A stretch of DNA of 64,000 nucleotides from CBDFNC01 sp965249895 (GTDB lineage Bacteria > Pseudomonadota > Gammaproteobacteria > Enterobacterales > CBDFNC01). Location: the NCBI GenBank assembly GCA_965249895.1, contig CBDFNC010000002.1, positions 372,001-436,000 on the forward strand. The letters run 5' to 3'. The notes below the pieces were generated by a model. It was not told the origin of the DNA and made no database searches. It saw only the letters and a program-made list of their open reading frames with translations. This document shows positions 1 to 8,723 of this stretch, one piece after another. Within the stretch, counting starts at the first letter, position 1; every line of letters starts with the position of its first letter. A program made the translations under genes and the position numbers.

Positions 1-1
1 G

Positions 2-1147
2 TTTGCCGATCGCATCGGCGTGATGAAAGAAGGCAAGCTACTGGAAATTGAGCCGGCAGATAAGATTTGGAAACAGCCTAAACACCCTTATACCAAACAG
101 TTGGGTGCGGCGTTTTTATCCCTGGAAAAAGCCAGTGGTGATTCATTAACTGAGCTGGATGAAACGGAGCGCAGCCAGCAAGCTGTGCTTGAGCTAAGAA
201 ATGTCAACAAGACCTTTAAGGTGAAAACCGGCCTGTTTAGTTCCCGAAATTTTAATGCCCTTAACGGCGTGTCGTTTAAATTGAGGGCGGGTCGCGCGCT
301 GGCCCTGGTAGGAGAGTCCGGCAGCGGGAAAAGCACCTGTGCCCGTATTTTATCCAAGGTGTATCGACCCAGCAGCGGCGAGCTGCTTTACAAGGGGAAA
401 AGCGCCTGGGAAATGACCAGTAAGTCGGAGGTGAAAGCCTATAAAAAAGCCATCCAGATGATATTTCAGGACCCGTTTGGCTCACTTAATCCAACCCTGA
501 CAATTGGTTACCAGCTGCAGCGTCCGCTGGAGATCCATCACGAGTTTGCCGATAAACATGCGCTGCAAACTCGCATTCTGGAACTGCTCGAGATGGTCGA
601 GCTGCTGCCGGCACAAGATATGGCGAACCGATACCCCCATGAACTCAGCGGTGGTCAGCGACAGAGGGTGGCTATTGCCAGGGCTCTGGCCATTGAACCA
701 GACGTTATACTGGCGGACGAACCTACGTCCATGCTGGATGTGTCCCTGCGTACCGGTGTTTTGAATCTGCTACAAAAGCTGAAAGAGCAGATGAACATCG
801 CCTTTTTATATATCACCCATGACATCGCCACTGCCCGTTATTTTGCCGAAGAGACGGCGGTACTCTATGGGGGGACCATAGTGGAGTGGGGTGACAGCAA
901 AAAAATTGCCACCAATCCACAGCATCCTTATACCCGTTTATTGTTGGAGTCGGTACCGGATCCTGACAGGCCTATCAAAGGACGTGTAAAGGAAGGGCGG
1001 CATGCACTCAGGGATATCTGGGATCCCAGGGGGAAGGGTTGTACATATGCGGCGGCCTGTAATGGGCCTGCTAGCGCCTGTAAACATAGCGGTGCTGGCA
1101 TTGTTCAGATATCCGAGAATCACTTTATTCGAGAATTTGTCTACTAA
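2..1147 (+). CDS. Fused two-domain ABC transporter ATP-binding protein (Dpp/Opp type), 5' end outside window
   Basis: The reading frame is open to the left edge, so the gene is partial. The first residues (FADRIGVM, then HPYTKQL) are the end of a first Dpp/Opp-type ATPase domain. After a linker a second complete ATPase domain follows: Walker A GESGSGKST, Q-loop region FQDPFGSLNP, signature LSGGQRQR, Walker B VILADEPTSMLD, H-loop THD, and the oligopeptide-family tail HPYTRLLLESVPDPD. The protein is therefore a fused two-NBD subunit like GsiA/YejF rather than two separate subunits. It would energise import of an oligosaccharide or oligopeptide at the inner membrane. The GH9 glucosaminidase starts 17 bases downstream. 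In Vibrio, related ATPase genes precede the same GH9 gene in a (GlcN)2/(GlcNAc)2 operon, so the likely substrate is a chitosan/chitin disaccharide (inference from context). Confidence 0.9.
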   Translation, partial: FADRIGVMKEGKLLEIEPADKIWKQPKHPYTKQLGAAFLSLEKASGDSLTELDETERSQQAVLELRNVNKTFKVKTGLFSSRNFNALNGVSFKLRAGRALALVGESGSGKSTCARILSKVYRPSSGELLYKGKSAWEMTSKSEVKAYKKAIQMIFQDPFGSLNPTLTIGYQLQRPLEIHHEFADKHALQTRILELLEMVELLPAQDMANRYPHELSGGQRQRVAIARALAIEPDVILADEPTSMLDVSLRTGVLNLLQKLKEQMNIAFLYITHDIATARYFAEETAVLYGGTIVEWGDSKKIATNPQHPYTRLLLESVPDPDRPIKGRVKEGRHALRDIWDPRGKGCTYAAACNGPASACKHSGAGIVQISENHFIREFVY

Positions 1148-1164
1148 GTATTAGGAGTTAATGC

Positions 1165-2850
1165 GTGAAACGATTACTGGTTAATCATATCGGTTATGAA
1201 ATTGGTCAACCCAAGCAAGGTATTTTACAGGTTAAGCAGCCGTTTTTGGGCGCTCAATTTACTCTGGTAGATAACAACAATAATGAAGCGGTTTATCGGG
1301 GCGAGTTAACAGCCTGTGGTGATGTGGATAACTGGCAGCTGGGACTATTTTATCGGCTGGATTTTACCTCCTTTGAGAAAGCCGGGTTGTATCACCTGGC
1401 GCTGGATATCGAAGATAAGACTTTTTGCAGTGAACCATTCGAGATAGCAGATGCACTGCTGACTAAACGTACTCTGGACTCTGTGATGGGTTACTTTAAA
1501 AGTCAGCGCTCGCGGGGGATTTGGGACGAAACCGATAAAAGTTTACCTTTTTATGGTGAAAATCGGCGGGATACTGTGGATGTCCGTGGCGGCTGGTGGG
1601 ATGCGTCGGGGGATAAGAGTAAATACCTGAGTCATTTGTCATATGCCAACTATATGAATCCGCAGCATATTCCCATGGCTGTGTGGAATATGTTGGAGGC
1701 GCTAAATCACAGTGACAAGCTGCCAGCTGAGCTGCGTGACGACTTACTCGATGAAGCGCTGTTTGGTGCGGATTTCCTGTGCCGAATGCAGGATCCTGCG
1801 GGGTATTTTTACACCACAGTATTTGATACCTGGAGTCATGACCCTGAACAGCGGATGATCTGCAGTTATAAAACTCAGCAAGGTGTTAAAAATGAACGCT
1901 GGCAAGCGGGCTGGCGCCAGGGTGGTGGAGTCGCCATTGCCGCCTTAGCCAAGGCCAGTATTCAGGAACGCGGCGGGGAATTCCAGCGGGAAAGTTATTT
2001 GGCTAAGGCGGTTAAGGGTTATGCCCATTTAAAAGAATTTAACTGCCAATATCTGGATGATGGCGTAGAAAACATTATCGATGACTACTGTGCCTTGTTA
2101 GCCGCACTGGAGCTGTTTAATGCGACTCAGGATACTGAGTATGGGGATGATGCTAAAACCAGGGCCACGAGTTTGTTGGCGCGCTTGTCAGAAGACAGCG
2201 TCTATCAGGGGTGGTTTCGAGCGGATAGCACAGGACATCGACCTTACTTTCATGCCGCCGAAGAAGGCTTGCCTTTGCTGGCCTTGCTTAAGTTCGTGCA
2301 ATCCAAAGTGGCTGCGGATGAACTAAAGGTACAAGTAGAAGCAGGTTTATTACAGTCTGTCCGGTTTTACCAGCAGGTCAGCTTTGAGCTAAATAATCCG
2401 TTTAACTATGTGCGCCAGTATCAGAAGCCATTAGGTGAAGACAAACGGAGCGCGTTTTTCTTCCCACATAACAACGAAACCGGCTATTGGTGGCAGGGAG
2501 AAAATGCCCGCATCGCGTCACTTACTTGTACGTTTCGCCGGTTACATAGCCATTTTGGTGAGGCTCTGCCAAACAGTGCCTTACAGTTAGCTCAGGGAGG
2601 GCTTGACTGGGTCCTGGGCCTGAATCCCTTGGATATATGTATGTTGCATGGCAAAGGGAGAAACAACCCGCCGGAATATTACCCTGGCCATTCCAGTGTT
2701 AGCGGCGGAGTTTGCAATGGCATTACCTCTGGATTCTGGGATGAGCGGGGTATCACATTTGCACCAACTGACGACCCCGATCATTCGTGGCGCTGGAGTG
2801 AACAGTGGTTGCCTCACGGCGCCTGGTATTTGCTGGCGATTTGCAGCTAA
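1165..2850 (+). CDS. Glycoside hydrolase family 9 protein, probable cytoplasmic exo-beta-D-glucosaminidase
   Basis: 561 residues with an N-terminal Ig-like CelD_N domain (about 1-95) and a GH9 (alpha/alpha)6 catalytic domain. The catalytic-base region is GGWWDASGD (D146, D150); a C-terminal ETGYWWQGENARIASL segment and the HGAWYLLA end are also family-like. There is no signal peptide, so it acts in the cytoplasm on imported sugars, unlike secreted cellulases. GH9 members of this type in Vibrio/Photobacterium are known exo-beta-D-glucosaminidases acting on chitosan oligosaccharides, which fits the adjacent ABC importer. The start is GTG, with AGGAG (1153-1157) seven bases upstream; an ATG at 1161 is out of frame. 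A strong stem-loop follows the stop. Specificity is inferred from family and context. Confidence 0.88.
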   Translation: MKRLLVNHIGYEIGQPKQGILQVKQPFLGAQFTLVDNNNNEAVYRGELTACGDVDNWQLGLFYRLDFTSFEKAGLYHLALDIEDKTFCSEPFEIADALLTKRTLDSVMGYFKSQRSRGIWDETDKSLPFYGENRRDTVDVRGGWWDASGDKSKYLSHLSYANYMNPQHIPMAVWNMLEALNHSDKLPAELRDDLLDEALFGADFLCRMQDPAGYFYTTVFDTWSHDPEQRMICSYKTQQGVKNERWQAGWRQGGGVAIAALAKASIQERGGEFQRESYLAKAVKGYAHLKEFNCQYLDDGVENIIDDYCALLAALELFNATQDTEYGDDAKTRATSLLARLSEDSVYQGWFRADSTGHRPYFHAAEEGLPLLALLKFVQSKVAADELKVQVEAGLLQSVRFYQQVSFELNNPFNYVRQYQKPLGEDKRSAFFFPHNNETGYWWQGENARIASLTCTFRRLHSHFGEALPNSALQLAQGGLDWVLGLNPLDICMLHGKGRNNPPEYYPGHSSVSGGVCNGITSGFWDERGITFAPTDDPDHSWRWSEQWLPHGAWYLLAICS

Positions 2851-2869
2851 TAGGGAATGACGGCAAACA

Positions 2870-2899
2870 AGCACCGGAGCTTTCGCCTGCTCCGGTGCT
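2870..2899 (+). terminator. Stem-loop after the GH9 gene
   Basis: Perfect 11-bp arms, AGCACCGGAGC and GCTCCGGTGCT, around an 8-base loop, 20 bases after the GH9 stop codon. There is no T-run after it, so it may be a transcript-stabilising hairpin rather than a classical intrinsic terminator. Confidence 0.5.
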
Positions 2900-3002
2900 A
2901 AAGCGCTCACCGTCATTGCACAAGGGACACAGCAATCCAGTCGCCGGGATGGCGAACTTACAAGGTGATGCGTACGTTGGCGGGAATTGTGCTTCAAGGT
3001 CA

Positions 3003-3050
3003 CTGGACCGAGTGTCGGACACACTTTGTGCAAGGGAATGATGGCAAGCA
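3003..3050. repeat. Dispersed repeat, short copy A
   Basis: Contains CTGGACCGAGTGTCGGAC followed by a GGGAATGATGGC tail. The same core occurs near 23020 and 46870 with longer flanking similarity. It is non-coding and resembles degenerate REP/MITE-type repeats ending in GGGAATGACGG. Confidence 0.6.
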
Positions 3051-3100
3051 ACAATACCAATGGCGTTAAAGCGTGATCTCTAGTGTGTTATGCCCAAGTC

Positions 3101-3403
3101 TTATAAGGGAGGTCTATTTTTAGACAGGTGATTCGTTTTAACCGTCATACTCTCGATAACAAAATCAGCAACCAACTTATTCCCTTCATGCAACAATTGA
3201 AATAATTGCTCATGTGCCACAGCGACTAGGTATTGTTGATCAATGACAGACTCACCTTCTTTGGTCAGTTCTTTTTCACGCAAAGATGTATTAACCAACT
3301 GATGACACTGAAGTATTCGGTTATAAATATCGATGAACATAGATGATTCATGTTTCATCAGAATGTCACCGTATAGGTCTTTCTGACTTTGATTGAGTTT
3401 CAC
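3101..3403 (-). CDS. Hypothetical protein, 100 residues
   Basis: No family recognised. It is a soluble, mainly helical and hydrophilic sequence without signal peptide or membrane segment. The frame can be opened upstream to 3466 (GTG), but the GTG at 3403 has AAGGAG nine bases before it and is the better start. It lies just downstream of the outer-membrane protein gene on the same strand (about 80 bases), so the two may be co-transcribed. Function unknown. Confidence 0.45.
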   Translation of the reverse strand: MKLNQSQKDLYGDILMKHESSMFIDIYNRILQCHQLVNTSLREKELTKEGESVIDQQYLVAVAHEQLFQLLHEGNKLVADFVIESMTVKTNHLSKNRPPL

Positions 3404-3483
3404 AATACTGGACTCCTTTGCAGCTGGGTTATGTGAGCAAGCAATATAGATGACTGGCTTGCTCACTGAGCTTGGCTAAGTGG

Positions 3484-4113
3484 TTAGAAACGATACTTAG
3501 CTCGTAGAAATGCACCGTGCTCTCTTAGATCCAGGGAACCTGTTCCCGGAATTAATGCTACAGCCGGGTCGCTGCTTACTGCAGTTAGTGAATTAAACCC
3601 AACACCATTGCTACCAGAGGCCATGTAGCCGCCTTCCAGAACAAAGTTTTTGGTTATTTTGTAACCTGCGCCCAACTCAAAACCCACTTTATCGTGCTCT
3701 GAGGAGCCGCCGGCACCGACGCCAGAAAAACCGTTTTTAATAGGTGTCAAACTGGCTCCTTCGTTCAGTTCTGTTTTTGCGCGACCGTATTTTCCGGAAG
3801 TAGTTAGATAGACAGAATCTGTGATATCCAGGTTATACCCCAACACAGCACTTAGGCTAGGTTGCTTGGCAAAACCCAGATTTGCATCGGCATATTCAAC
3901 ACCTAGTTTTACACCAGAATCAAATTCGTATCCCGCACCCAAGGAAATTGAACCACCGTTATCGGATATCTTATCGCCATTTCCAAGGTTCGAATCTTGG
4001 ACATTGTTACCTGCTGCTGAGCCATACCCTCCTGTAGCGTCGACATAGATGTTGCCTGCAAAAACAGCGCTGGAAGTCAAAGTCAGGGTTGCAGCAATTA
4101 TTAGATTTTTCAT
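3484..4113 (-). CDS. Outer-membrane beta-barrel protein (Opacity/OmpW-like fold)
   Basis: 209 residues. There is a clear Sec signal peptide with probable cleavage after SSAVFA. The mature part is rich in Gly and alternating aromatic/polar strands (GGSISLGAGYEF, VGFELGAGYKI) and ends in an aromatic residue (RAKYRF), the usual Bam-recognised C-terminus. This fits a small 8-strand OMP_b-brl porin-like protein. It faces a decayed LysR gene across about 140 bases, which may once have controlled it. No specific ligand can be assigned. Confidence 0.75.
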   Translation of the reverse strand: MKNLIIAATLTLTSSAVFAGNIYVDATGGYGSAAGNNVQDSNLGNGDKISDNGGSISLGAGYEFDSGVKLGVEYADANLGFAKQPSLSAVLGYNLDITDSVYLTTSGKYGRAKTELNEGASLTPIKNGFSGVGAGGSSEHDKVGFELGAGYKITKNFVLEGGYMASGSNGVGFNSLTAVSSDPAVALIPGTGSLDLREHGAFLRAKYRF

Positions 4114-4257
4114 TTTTTACCTTCGTTAAATAAGGCATCCATGCGGGTTTTGGTGGCTTCAAACTAAATTCAAAGCGCATTTGATGTTTCGATGGGATGA
4201 ATTATATATCTGCTTTTGCGGGAGGGTTAAATTAGATAACATCGATAGGGTAGATAC

Positions 4258-4699
4258 ATGGTTAGCCGGGAACTTTTAAAGTATTTTGTTGCGTCAGCTG
4301 AAATGGGCAGCTTTTCTGCCGCGGCCAACGCGCTGGGTAGGAGGGAGCAGAATACGATGAGCACTAATATTGCCAGGATGGAAGATGGTCTAAATGTGGT
4401 GTTGTTTGACCGAAGTGGAAAGTACCCTAGCTTAACGGATGTGGGCATTGAGCTTTATCACCAGGCGAAGATGCTTGAAGCAGTTAGGGCTGGTATAGGA
4501 TGGGCTGTCGTTCCTACTCTTGGCTGGACGAATAACCAACCACCTGAAGGGGCGTCACATTCCCCCCAGTTTTCAGAAAACGACTTATCAACTCCTGGTC
4601 GATATTTTGTATAACGAACCTATGAAGTTAGGAGTGGTGGAAACTTGGTTGATCGATTCTATACAGTCGCAGCTAGAATTACTAAAACGGCCTTTCTAA
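4258..4699 (+). pseudogene. LysR-type regulator, internally deleted and frameshifted
   Basis: The N-terminal winged HTH is recognisable (LLKYFVASAEMGSFSAAANALG through LFDRSGKYPSLTDVG). It then jumps directly into the C-terminal effector-domain motif EAVRAGIGWAVVPTLG, so about half of the protein is missing. After a further frame change a second frame ends in VVETWLIDSIQSQLELLK, a plausible LysR C-terminus, with a stop at 4697-4699. The product cannot be a normal regulator. It is divergent from the outer-membrane protein gene. Confidence 0.75.
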
Positions 4700-4828
4700 T
4701 AATACTTGTGACCAGGCAGAGCAAATGCAAGGTACAGGTTTGGTGAACGGCTGTGGCTTATCCCTTGTGGATATGAAGGTGTTACGGGCATACAGCGGTG
4801 TCTGCTGACGCCGCTGTATAACAGATGA

Positions 4829-5167
4829 TTAATCCAGCAGTGCGTCAGTTTTAGCAGCGCACACAAAGTCGTTCTTGTGCAGGCCGCCAATCGCATGAGT
4901 CCACCAGGTCACGGTTACTTTGCCCCATTCGGTTAGAATTCCCGGGTGATGGAACTCCACTTCTGCCATGTCACCCACCTTATTGGTGAAGGCAATGGCT
5001 TGCTTAAAGTTTTTAAACTTGAACTCGCGCTCCAGTTGCATGGTGCCGTTTCTGACAACAGGCACCCAATCTGGGATCTGTTTGATCAACAAGGCTAGTT
5101 CTTCATCGGAGACTTTAGGGGCGTCGACATTACACGCTTCACATTTTTGTTGTTTTAGTTCTGACAT
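4829..5167 (-). CDS. phhB: Pterin-4a-carbinolamine dehydratase
   Basis: 112 residues, the usual family length. The signature EFHHPGI followed by WGKVTVTWWTH (about residues 71-91) contains the active-site histidines. The enzyme dehydrates 4a-hydroxytetrahydropterin made by phenylalanine hydroxylase, so that the cofactor can be recycled in the cytoplasm. It sits 11 bases downstream of phhA on the same strand and is almost certainly co-transcribed. Confidence 0.95.
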   Translation of the reverse strand: MSELKQQKCEACNVDAPKVSDEELALLIKQIPDWVPVVRNGTMQLEREFKFKNFKQAIAFTNKVGDMAEVEFHHPGILTEWGKVTVTWWTHAIGGLHKNDFVCAAKTDALLD

Positions 5168-5178
5168 AAATCTTCCTA

Positions 5179-5976
5179 TTAACTCGCTAATTTTTCTTTT
5201 GGTGGAAATTTTGGGGCATGTAAGCCCAGTGCTCTGGCCTGTTTTACCAGGGCCATTAAGTCCATCTGCGCGATATCAAACAGATCTTTTATGGAATTAA
5301 TGGTGAAATAAAGTGGCTGCATGATATCTATCCGGTATGGGGTTCGAAGTACATCTGTCACTTCCAGCTTAGCTATTTCCGGTGTGTCGGAATACACATA
5401 CTGGGTTTCGCCCGGGCTCGATAAAATGCCGCCGCCATAGATTTTCAGGTCGCCATTGTCTCTTAACAAACCAAACTCGACGGTAAACCAGTATAGACGA
5501 GCCAGATAAACCCTGTCTTCCTTACTGGCCTGCAAGCCCAGCTGGCCATATTTATGGGTATATTCGGCAAAATCTGGGTTGGTTAACATGGCGCAGTGGC
5601 CGAATATTTCATGAAAAACATCTGGCTCCCGGAGGTAATCAAATTCCTCCCTGGAGCGAATAAAGGTGGCTACAGGAAACTGCTTATTCGCAAGTAGCTG
5701 GAAAAATTCGGTAAAACCGATCAATGCAGGTACGGGGGCGCACTCCCAGCCAGTGCTTTGGCGCATGACCTCACTGACTTCTTCCAGCTGTGGGATACGG
5801 TCCACAGGCAGATTGAGTTTGTCGAGCCCTGCCATATATTCATCACAAGCTTTTCCTTCAATGCAAGTGAGTTGGCGCGTGATCAATTCATTCCAGATTT
5901 TATTTTCTTCATCTGTCCACTGGATTAACCCGTTATCATCGAGCTGCCGGGACACATAATTACTCATTTTTCCCAT
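5179..5976 (-). CDS. phhA: Phenylalanine 4-monooxygenase (phenylalanine hydroxylase)
   Basis: Non-heme Fe(II), tetrahydropterin-dependent enzyme that converts phenylalanine to tyrosine. The iron-binding motif FHEIFGHCAML (HExxxH) and the later ligand Glu in TVEFGLL are present. The frame is open to 6024, but the ATG at 5976 (MGKMSNYV) has AGGA six bases upstream and gives 265 residues, the usual bacterial length. It forms an operon with phhB. No tyrosine catabolic genes or PhhR-like activator are visible nearby. Confidence 0.95.
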   Translation of the reverse strand: MGKMSNYVSRQLDDNGLIQWTDEENKIWNELITRQLTCIEGKACDEYMAGLDKLNLPVDRIPQLEEVSEVMRQSTGWECAPVPALIGFTEFFQLLANKQFPVATFIRSREEFDYLREPDVFHEIFGHCAMLTNPDFAEYTHKYGQLGLQASKEDRVYLARLYWFTVEFGLLRDNGDLKIYGGGILSSPGETQYVYSDTPEIAKLEVTDVLRTPYRIDIMQPLYFTINSIKDLFDIAQMDLMALVKQARALGLHAPKFPPKEKLAS

Positions 5977-6288
5977 AATAGGTCCTGAAGAGTTCCTTTC
6001 CATTACAGGCGGGTCGCTCTGCAATTTGTGACCAGCATGTTATTGAAATGATAAATATTATTTAAGGTGGTGTAGCGAATGATGAATGCGGCCATGTGTA
6101 AGTATATCTATACGAAACCTGTAAATAATTACTTGCACACTGATTAACTAATTGAATTATAGTTATTTAAATCCATATTTTTTAATTTTCATAGTTAGTT
6201 ATTTGGCAAAGCAAACGAGCATTTCTGTATTGCGGTTAGATTAAGATCAGACAGCGGGAATGTGGTGGGATAAAAGAATGCCGGAAAG
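5977..6288. other. AT-rich intergenic region upstream of phhA
   Basis: About 310 bases with no convincing gene. It presumably holds the phhA promoter. A TGTAAATAATTACTTG segment (about 6119) weakly resembles a TyrR/PhhR half-box, but I cannot support it as an operator. Confidence 0.3.
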
Positions 6289-7017
6289 TTAAGGTTTTAG
6301 GGCAAGATTAATCAGATAGGCCATCAGCAGCAGTGGACCCTGATGGAGCAAATATATGGAGAGAGAATGTCGTCCCATCCATGCAAGGGTATTGTTTACC
6401 GGGTGAGCGCCCAGTTTTGGCGGGAAGTATGTCTGGTGGCCCAGGAAAATACCCAACAGAACCAGGGACACCCAGGGAATAAAGCGGACTAAATCCAGGG
6501 TGCTGGCGGGTAAAAAGTCGCTCAGAAATGTGTAGATAACACTCAGGTTAAAACTGTCAGTAGTCTGATAGAGCAGGGTAATAATTACAGCCAGGAGCAG
6601 GGATGTTTTTGGATAAAAACGTAGCGGCATACAAAGCAGGGAGGCAAGCAAAATAAAATGGAGGATCCCAAAATAGATCCAATGGGTGGGAGCAAAGTAG
6701 TAGCTTAATGCGCTGATCATGAAAGCGGCGATAGCTAGTTTCAATATCCGTAACCAGTATCTTGGCCAGTAGACGTCACACTTGCCTTGCTGGGCTAGCC
6801 CCCAGCCAACCAGACCTAAAAAGAGACTGATAATGATATAGCGAAACGCCTGCCAGTAAGGGTGGTGAATGCTGAAGTTGCCAAGGTTATACAAGGAAAG
6901 ATCGAACCAAAAGTGATAAATAGCCATAAAACATATGGCCAGACCTCTCAGTGCGTCTGTGAAAGCAACGCGCTGGGTATTTGATATGGCATTGCTCACA
7001 TTAGATTTAACCTTCAC
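6289..7017 (-). CDS. HGSNAT/DUF1624-like integral membrane acyltransferase domain protein
   Basis: 242 residues with about seven predicted membrane segments. The N-terminal motif DALRGLAICFMAIYHFWFDL and the C-terminal GRHSLSIYLLHQGPLL match the heparan-alpha-glucosaminide N-acetyltransferase-like family of bacterial membrane proteins. Related proteins move acyl groups across the inner membrane; the bacterial substrate is unknown. No operon partner is visible. Family assignment is fairly firm, function is not. Confidence 0.7.
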   Translation of the reverse strand: MKVKSNVSNAISNTQRVAFTDALRGLAICFMAIYHFWFDLSLYNLGNFSIHHPYWQAFRYIIISLFLGLVGWGLAQQGKCDVYWPRYWLRILKLAIAAFMISALSYYFAPTHWIYFGILHFILLASLLCMPLRFYPKTSLLLAVIITLLYQTTDSFNLSVIYTFLSDFLPASTLDLVRFIPWVSLVLLGIFLGHQTYFPPKLGAHPVNNTLAWMGRHSLSIYLLHQGPLLLMAYLINLALKP

Positions 7018-7296
7018 TTATCTCGTATCGGGGATCAGTTTTGACCTGGTCGCCTGCGTCTATTTTTAGCTGAATGTAAAGATCACAATATTAGTTTATC
7101 TATCAATAGTTTTATACAAGGGGTTGGCTGAATTAGGGAGTAAAGTATTCCTATATACCCAAACTACTTGGAAATGCAGATTCAGAGTTCAGCCCGACTT
7201 TAGGAACCCATCAAATCACTGGTATTAGGGTAACAACTTCCGCTACTTTGTTACCGTTTACTCGATGGGGGTCGAACAAATGGAGCCAATTGAGTG

Positions 7297-8198
7297 TTAA
7301 TGGCCGTTCAGGCCGGTACTGCCCCAAATCATCACTGCGACGCCAAGCCAACCTACGAGTAGGCCTAGCCAGACGTTACGGGTTAACGTTTCTCCGCTGA
7401 AAAAGGCAATGAGCGCAGCGAATAAGGCGCTGGTGGCGATTAACGTTTGTGCTATGGCTCCCGAAATTAATCCCAGGGAGAACTGTATCAAGGTCAGGGC
7501 CAGTAAGGTGCCGACAAAGCTGGCTGCCACTAAACGCTTTATCATCAGCGCATTCCAGCCGTGCTTGGGGGCTAGTTTTTCGGGTTGAACTTGAGCCAGA
7601 CAGCTAGCACCAGTACGCCGCCTAAAATGCGGATAAGGGCCGATGATAACGGGTTAATTTCGGTGTCGGCAAATACATGACGTACTAATAACACACCGAT
7701 GGCCTGACATAGGGCGGCGACCAGCGCCAAGGCAATGCCTTGCCACGGGGTTTTTATATTCTGCTTATTCTTACTCCTAAGCCCGACTACTAAGTCCACC
7801 GAAGCGACGATGAGAACGATGGCTATCACCTGATAGGCGTTTAAAAACTCGCTGAGTAAAAACAGGCCGCCAAATATGACCAACAAAGGTGCCGCACTCT
7901 CGGCAATAAGCAGCGTTTGTCGTTCGCTTAGCTTATGCAATGACGCAAACAAGGCGGTGTCGCCGATGCCGATACCGATAACACCACTGAGTAGCAGAAG
8001 TAACACTGATCCGGTGGACAGGCCGGTTAGTGGCTCAGCCACAAATAAACAGGCGACGGATAATCCAATGATCGACAGCCAGCCCTTATGAAAATTAAGG
8101 GCTGAAAATGAAAAAGAGTGAGTCAGGTGTTTAAACCATACTGCTGACAGCGCCCAGCAAAAGGCGGCGGCAAGTGCCGCAGAAATTCCCAGTATCAT
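7297..8198 (-). pseudogene. EamA/DMT-family permease split by a one-base frameshift
   Basis: The first piece (8198 down to 7572) carries the first EamA repeat (MILGISAALAAAFCWALSAV) and the beginning of the second. It stops right after KFNPKN at a TAG. Adding one A to the GAAAAACTAG run restores the reading NPK-K-LAPKHGWNALMIKRL and joins it to the second piece (7545 down to 7297, IKRLVAASFVGTLLALTLIQF... LVGWLGVAVMIWG). The joined product would be about 300 residues with 10 helices, the normal EamA size. The cause could be a real mutation, an assembly error in a homopolymer, or slippage. Substrate unknown. Confidence 0.8.
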
Positions 8199-8306
8199 CT
8201 TGTTATTTCTTATTCTTAGTTTGCTTTACAGGCTAACAGTAGCGGTTAAGTACTCTTGGTAAAGTCCTTCAGTTACTCCTGCGTGCTCAAGTAGCAGGGG
8301 CTTTTG

Positions 8307-8723
8307 CTACTGATGGTTAAGGTGCTGAAATTCATGACTTGCGGCAACTTGTAGGAAGTGAGATCGGCTTTTATACACGTCACTGCCTTTGACCACATCA
8401 TCAATTTTTTTGGTCAGCAGGTTAGGCAATGTGACATTGATCTTGCTGGCCTTGCCCATGTAAGGCTCAACATCAATATCCACCAAGGCCCACACCCAGC
8501 CATCAAAATCTTCGTTACCATAATGGCTATCAATGGCGCTGGCGTCAGGGGGTAGTTGCCCCCTATCAGCCAGGCTTTCCAGATGAAACTCGATCGCTTC
8601 CTTGGCCTGGGTCAGCGCTTCCTCGAAGGAGTCACCCGCCGAGAAGCACCCCGGCATATCTGGTACTACAACCCCAAACGCTTCGGTATCTGAACCCTTT
8701 TCTATCGCAATCGGATATAACAT
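8307..8723 (-). CDS. hicB: HicB-family antitoxin
   Basis: 138 residues. The N-terminal HicB fold (YPIAIEKGSDTEAFGVVVPDMPGCFSAGD) is a partial dsRBD-like domain that masks the toxin. The C-terminus (KINVTLPNLLTKKIDDVVK to HFLQVAASHEF) is a ribbon-helix-helix DNA-binding segment for autoregulation. The gene is directly downstream of hicA, the usual toxin-first order. It appears intact although its toxin is frameshifted. Confidence 0.93.
   Translation of the reverse strand: MLYPIAIEKGSDTEAFGVVVPDMPGCFSAGDSFEEALTQAKEAIEFHLESLADRGQLPPDASAIDSHYGNEDFDGWVWALVDIDVEPYMGKASKINVTLPNLLTKKIDDVVKGSDVYKSRSHFLQVAASHEFQHLNHQ

Noticed and set aside
2587..3060. Minus-strand frame of 157 residues and several others over 2650-3040
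   Set aside because: Overlap the GH9 3' end and the dispersed repeat; low-complexity composition and no start signal.
6110..6140. TyrR/PhhR box upstream of phhA
   Set aside because: Only one half-site resembles the TGTAAA-N6-TTTACA consensus; not supportable.
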